Of a stretch of 64,000 nt of DNA, positions 60,165-64,000 are shown one piece after another. The stretch covers positions 1 to 64,000 of the forward strand of contig CANDJN010000001.1 in NCBI GenBank assembly GCA_947385085.1, read 5' to 3'. Source of the DNA: an uncultured Erysipelotrichaceae bacterium. Lineage in GTDB: Bacteria; Bacillota_I; Bacilli_A; Erysipelotrichales; Erysipelotrichaceae. The translations under genes were made by a program, and so were the position numbers. Numbering within the stretch: position 1 is the stretch's first letter; each line of letters opens with the position of its first letter. The notes beneath the pieces are model-generated. The model was not told where the DNA came from, did no database searches, and was given only the letters and a program-made list of their open reading frames with translations.

Positions 60165-60234
60165 TTTTGTAAGAAAGCGAACTATGATATAATGTTATTA
60201 GTTATTACTACCTTAAGAAGGAGGAGGGCAGCCC

Positions 60235-61767
60235 ATGGAATATGCAGTAGAAATGCTGAATATCACGAAGGACTTTCCCGGAATTCGGGCCAATGATAAT
60301 GTAACAGTGCGCTTGAAGAAGGGGTCGATTCATGCGTTGCTTGGCGAGAATGGAGCCGGTAAATCCACATTGATGTCGATTTTGTTCGGCTTGTATCAGC
60401 CAAGTGAAGGCACCATTCGCATTAACGGCAAAGAAGTAGTGATCACCGATCCCAATGTCGCAACCGAATTGGGAATTGGAATGGTTCACCAGCATTTTAA
60501 GCTGGTGGAATGCTTTACCGTAACGGAAAATATCATTTTAGGGATGGAGCCAACCAAAAACGGAATGGTGGATCTGAAAACGGCACGTCGGCAAATTGTG
60601 GATTTAAGCAAGAAATATGGCTTACAGATTGATCCGGATGCGAAGATCAGTGAGATTACCGTTGGTATGCAACAGCGTGTGGAAATCTTAAAAATGCTGT
60701 ATCGCAATGCTGATATTTTGATCTTTGATGAACCAACGGCGGTATTAACACCGCAGGAGATTGAGGATTTAATTATGATTATGCGCAATCTGATTCAGGA
60801 AGGCAAAAGCATCCTACTGATTACGCATAAGCTGAAGGAAATCAAAGAAGTAGCGGATGAATGCAGTGTGCTGCGTCGTGGTAAGTACATCGGCACTGTC
60901 AATGTAAAGGATACGACGGAACAGCAGATGGCGGATATGATGGTGGGACGCAATGTCAATTTTAACGTTGAAAAGGGTCCTGCACACCCAGGCAATGTGG
61001 TTTTGGATGTCGCACATATCAATGTAAAAAACGCCAAGGGAATTCTGGGGATTAAGGATGTTTCCCTGCAGGTGCGTTCCGGTGAGATTTTAGGCATTGC
61101 CGGTATTGATGGAAATGGACAGGAAGAATTGGTATATGGCATTACCGGCTTAAGTAAGATTGAATCCGGCTCTGTGAAGTTTGGAAGTCATGATGTTACC
61201 CATAAAAGCATCAAGGAGCACTATGAAGCGGGGATGGGCTATGTGCCGGAGGATCGTCATAAGCATGGATTGATTCTGGATTTTGCATTGAAGGAGAATT
61301 TTATTATTCATCATTATCAGCGTCCTCCTTTTGCGAAAAACGGCATCTTACAACCAAAGGAAATTGATGATTATGCGAAACGTCTGATTGATGAGTTCGA
61401 TGTGCGCAGCGGCAATGGCAGTGAAACTTTAACTCGCAGTATGTCCGGCGGTAACCAGCAGAAGGCAATCATCGCACGTGAAATTGATCGCTCACCCGAT
61501 CTGTTGATTGTCGTACAACCGACCCGCGGTTTGGATGTTGGTGCGATTGAATACATCCATAAGCGGATTGTGGAGGAGCGTGATAATGGCAAGGCCATCT
61601 TATTGGTATCGTTTGAATTGGATGAAATCCTGGCGCTTTCCGATCGCATCGCGGTATTGTTTGACGGTCAGATTACCGGAGAACTTAAGGCAGCGGAAAC
61701 CAATGAAAAAGAGCTTGGCTTGTATATGAGTGGTTCCAAGCGAAAGGAGGTCAGCGATCATGACTAA
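60235..61767 (+). CDS. nupO: nucleoside ABC importer ATP-binding protein (NupO/YufO-like)
   Basis: Double ABC ATPase of 510 residues, of the sugar/nucleoside (RbsA-like) class. First domain: Walker A GENGAGKST, signature ITVGMQQRVEIL, Walker B ILIFDEPTAVLT. Second domain: altered Walker A GIDGNGQEE, signature SMSGGNQQKAII, VVQPTRGLD. The non-canonical second Walker A is normal for this class. ATG 60235 follows GGAGGAGGGC. Overlaps the next gene by 8 bases. Confidence 0.92.
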   Translation: MEYAVEMLNITKDFPGIRANDNVTVRLKKGSIHALLGENGAGKSTLMSILFGLYQPSEGTIRINGKEVVITDPNVATELGIGMVHQHFKLVECFTVTENIILGMEPTKNGMVDLKTARRQIVDLSKKYGLQIDPDAKISEITVGMQQRVEILKMLYRNADILIFDEPTAVLTPQEIEDLIMIMRNLIQEGKSILLITHKLKEIKEVADECSVLRRGKYIGTVNVKDTTEQQMADMMVGRNVNFNVEKGPAHPGNVVLDVAHINVKNAKGILGIKDVSLQVRSGEILGIAGIDGNGQEELVYGITGLSKIESGSVKFGSHDVTHKSIKEHYEAGMGYVPEDRHKHGLILDFALKENFIIHHYQRPPFAKNGILQPKEIDDYAKRLIDEFDVRSGNGSETLTRSMSGGNQQKAIIAREIDRSPDLLIVVQPTRGLDVGAIEYIHKRIVEERDNGKAILLVSFELDEILALSDRIAVLFDGQITGELKAAETNEKELGLYMSGSKRKEVSDHD

Positions 61768-62875
61768 AAATAAAGAAGCATTGAAGATATCGCTGATTGC
61801 CATTTTATGCGGCATCCTGCTTGGCGTATTGGTTTTAGTTTTATCCGGTGAAAATCCGATCGCTTTGTTTAATACATTATTAAAGGGTGTGATCGGTGTC
61901 GATCTGATGAATGGCAGTGGCATGAATTTGCGCTACTTCGGTGAATTTTTATTGACCAGTATGCCGATCATTCTTACTGGCTTATCCGTAGGTTTTGCAT
62001 ATCGTACCGGATTGTTTAATATCGGTGCGGAAGGCCAACTGATGGTAGGCTCTATGGCATCGATCTTTGTGGCGATCATGGTACCGCTACCACCGGTGAT
62101 CCATGTCGTTGTCTGTGTGCTTGCCGGTACGCTGGCAGGTGCTTTGTGGGGATTTGTGCCGGGCTTCTTAAAGAGCCGCTTCAACGTTCATGAGGTCGTA
62201 ATCTGTATCATGATGAATTATATCGGAATGTATTTTTCCAACTGGGTGCTGCGTGGCTTGCCGGGTTCGACCGATTCGAAAACGGCGATCATCAATTCCA
62301 GCGCCTCACTGAATTCCGATTTGCTATCTTCATTAACCAATCATTCCCGATTAAACTGGGGTATTCTGTTTGTGATTTTGGCAGTGATTGCCTATTGGTT
62401 TATCATTGAAAAAACAAGCTTCGGTTACAGTCTGCGTGCTACCGGTTTTAATAAGGACGGTGCACAATACGCCGGAATGAAGGTCAATCGTAATATTGTA
62501 TCCTCCATGATGATTGCCGGTGCGCTGTCCGGCTTGGCGGGGGCGATTGTTGCATTGGGAACCTTTAATATGGGACGGGTTCTTACTGCCTTTGAAAACT
62601 ATGGCTTTGACGGTATTGCCGTTGCGCTGACCGGCGCATGTAATGCGATCGGTATTGTATTGGCTGGCTTGTTGTTTGGTTTGTTAAAGGTCATTCAGCC
62701 GCTGTTACAGGCATCGGGCGTACCTAAGGAAATCGGTGAAATTATATCTTCTTCCATCGTTTTGTTTGTGGCAATGCAGTATGGTATTCAGCTTGTGATG
62801 GGCTGGCTTGCAAAAAGACGGTTGGAAAAGAAACCGGCTACGGCGCAGCCGAATCAAGGCGGAGGTGAATCATAA
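61760..62875 (+). CDS. nupP: nucleoside ABC importer permease (NupP/YufP-like)
   Basis: Membrane subunit of 371 residues with about nine segments, of the BPD_transp_2 family. The signature AYRTGLFNIGAEGQLMVG lies near residue 80, and the family block LRATGFNKDGAQYAGM near 225. The ATG at 61760 lies 10 bases after AAAGGAGG and overlaps the ATPase stop. Its stop overlaps the second permease gene (TAATG). Confidence 0.92.
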   Translation: MTKNKEALKISLIAILCGILLGVLVLVLSGENPIALFNTLLKGVIGVDLMNGSGMNLRYFGEFLLTSMPIILTGLSVGFAYRTGLFNIGAEGQLMVGSMASIFVAIMVPLPPVIHVVVCVLAGTLAGALWGFVPGFLKSRFNVHEVVICIMMNYIGMYFSNWVLRGLPGSTDSKTAIINSSASLNSDLLSSLTNHSRLNWGILFVILAVIAYWFIIEKTSFGYSLRATGFNKDGAQYAGMKVNRNIVSSMMIAGALSGLAGAIVALGTFNMGRVLTAFENYGFDGIAVALTGACNAIGIVLAGLLFGLLKVIQPLLQASGVPKEIGEIISSSIVLFVAMQYGIQLVMGWLAKRRLEKKPATAQPNQGGGES

Positions 62876-63825
62876 TGGATTTACTATATCAAATGACCCC
62901 ATTGGCGCTCGGTGTGGCAACACCGATTATCATCTGTTCATTAGGCGGCTTGTTTTCGGAACGCAGCGGCGTGGTGAATATTGCGTTAGAGGGAATCATG
63001 CTTGTTGGAGCCTTTGCGGGAGCTACGTGCAATGTGTTTTTGCAGGGAAGCATAGGCAGTATGGCACCATGGATCAGTATTATTGTCGGTGGTGTGATCG
63101 GATTGCTGTTCTCATTGATTCACGCTTTTGCCTCCATTCATTTAAAGGCGGATCAGACAATTTCCGGCACGGCATTGAACATGTTGAGCACCGGTTTGAC
63201 TGTATATCTGTGCCAGATTATCTTCCATGCACAGCGTTCGCCGAACTTTACCTCGAGCTTTTCACGGATCAACGTACCGCTGTTATGCGATATTCCCATC
63301 ATTGGCAAATTGTTTTTCACCAATGTATATCCAACCTTCTATGTTGGCTTAGTGCTGGTTGTTGTGACATGGTTTGTCGTGTTTAAAACGAAATTCGGTC
63401 TGCATATGCGCTCCTGCGGTGAATATCCGCAAGCCAGTGCCAGCTTGGGAATTGACGTTATTAAAATGCGCTATATCGGAGTACTAACCAGCGGTTTCTT
63501 AGGAGGATTGGCTGGTGCAATCATGGTATTAAGCATGGAAATTCAGTTTACTGCATTTGCGATTCACGGCGTGGGCTTTATTGCCATGGCATGCCTGATT
63601 TTCGGTAAATGGAAACCATTCGGATGCTTGGGCGCTGGTCTGTTTTTCGGCTTTTCGCAAGTATTATCGCTATTCAGCTCGCAGATTCCGATCATCGGCG
63701 GTCTGCCCGGTGAATTGTTCTATGCGATACCGTATTTATTGACGATTATCGCACTTATTCTCTTTGCCCGTAAGTCCGTAGGGCCAAAGGCAAGTGGAGA
63801 AATCTATGATTCCGGAAAGCGTTGA
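62875..63825 (+). CDS. nupQ: nucleoside ABC importer permease (NupQ/YufQ-like)
   Basis: Second permease, 316 residues with about eight segments. FSERSGVVNIALEGIMLVGA near the N terminus, MRSCGEYPQASASLGID and GFIAMACLIFGKWKPFG are family blocks. It completes the NupN-O-P-Q-type importer and ends the operon. Confidence 0.93.
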   Translation: MDLLYQMTPLALGVATPIIICSLGGLFSERSGVVNIALEGIMLVGAFAGATCNVFLQGSIGSMAPWISIIVGGVIGLLFSLIHAFASIHLKADQTISGTALNMLSTGLTVYLCQIIFHAQRSPNFTSSFSRINVPLLCDIPIIGKLFFTNVYPTFYVGLVLVVVTWFVVFKTKFGLHMRSCGEYPQASASLGIDVIKMRYIGVLTSGFLGGLAGAIMVLSMEIQFTAFAIHGVGFIAMACLIFGKWKPFGCLGAGLFFGFSQVLSLFSSQIPIIGGLPGELFYAIPYLLTIIALILFARKSVGPKASGEIYDSGKR

Positions 63826-63830
63826 TATTT

Positions 63831-63856
63831 AGGGACACATTGCGTGTCCTTTTTAT
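63831..63856 (+). terminator. intrinsic terminator after nupQ
   Basis: Stem gggacac / gtgtcct (one G-U pair) around attgc, then TTTT. Confidence 0.75.
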
Positions 63857-63912
63857 GTGGGAATTTTCGTATATCATAAAAGGATTCCCTGGTTCTTTAA
63901 CTTCATTTCGTA

Positions 63913-63918
63913 TATAAT
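63913..63918 (+). promoter_or_regulatory. -10 element before the last, partial gene
   Basis: Perfect TATAAT at 63913-63918. The -35 is poor. Confidence 0.4.
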
Positions 63919-63958
63919 ACCATTGTTATTTCATACTAAATAGGAAAGAGGCGATGGA

Positions 63959-64000
63959 ATGCAAGCGACCAGCGGTGTTTTTCTACATATGCACAATACG
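63959..64000 (+). CDS. partial gene cut by the window end
   Basis: ATG at 63959 lies six bases after AAAGAGG. Only 14 codons are present (MQATSGVFLHMHNT), so no product can be named. The ATG at 63954 in another frame is the less likely start because it is too close to the ribosome site. Confidence 0.5.
   Translation, partial: MQATSGVFLHMHNT

Noticed and set aside
1..64000. CRISPR array, prophage, plasmid origin or defence island
   Set aside because: No regularly spaced repeats, phage structural genes, integrases, replication genes or recognisable defence genes were seen in either strand.

Overview
The window looks like a chromosomal segment of a spore-forming, low-to-mid GC Firmicute. An Erysipelotrichales / Clostridium innocuum-like organism fits best, but this is inferred from gene content and protein style only. 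Supporting signs are strong AGGAGG-type ribosome sites, T-box leaders, sporulation sigma factors (spoIIAA-spoIIAB-sigF and sigK), RNase Y and an RNase J-like protein, DivIVA, an Lsa-like ABC-F protein and many tightly overlapping operons. No rRNA, tRNA, CRISPR array, phage or plasmid module was recognised.

Layout. 0.2-5 kb: lactate permease (minus), glycerol kinase, a lone class-III aminotransferase. 5-10.2 kb: two sister lipoproteins that look like small FMN-binding-domain proteins, a four-gene ABC transporter of unknown substrate, then a NusG_II protein, a Gx-family membrane protein and a TSCPD protein. The lipoproteins plus the NusG_II/Gx pair recall parts of the Listeria extracellular electron transfer locus (PplA, EetA, EetB). 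10.4-16.7 kb: ilvA-ilvB-ilvN-ilvC-ilvD behind what reads as a ribosome-mediated attenuator with a 33-residue leader peptide rich in Ile, Val and Leu. ilvB carries a frameshift next to an A AAA AAC run. 16.8-20.2 kb: small hypothetical genes, a stand-alone PocR-domain protein and a group II intron remnant. 20.2-20.8 kb: decayed IS3-family fragments. 20.9-25.7 kb (minus): leuA-leuC-leuD-leuB under a T-box with a leucine specifier.

26-29.2 kb: a D,D-carboxypeptidase, then an Lsa/Vga-type ABC-F gene (minus) with a nine-residue upstream peptide and an attenuator. 29.5-33.6 kb: spoIIAA-spoIIAB-sigF, two little-known genes and sigK. 33.6-34.2 kb: a collapsed LytTR-DUF3021 locus. 34.4-40.9 kb: pstSCAB-phoU-phoP-phoR behind a Pho-box-like repeat. 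41.2-44.8 kb: divIVA-like gene and ileS with an isoleucine T-box. 44.8-47.8 kb: an XRE regulator facing a small peptide, a lipoprotein and an NlpC/P60-like lipoprotein across a palindromic operator. 48.1-58.9 kb: rny, ymdB, ferredoxin, miaB, an RNase J paralogue with an altered active site, ftsK/spoIIIE, and a YjjI glycyl-radical enzyme with its YjjW activase. 59-63.8 kb: a BMP-family lipoprotein and a nucleoside-type ABC importer. The window ends in the first codons of another gene.

Working together: the ilv and leu operons supply nearly all of branched-chain amino acid synthesis (no ilvE here). They are sensed by two different mechanisms, translation of a leader peptide for ilv and tRNA charging for leu. 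The pst-pho genes form a complete phosphate sensing and uptake unit. The sigF operon and sigK are the first forespore and last mother-cell regulators of sporulation.
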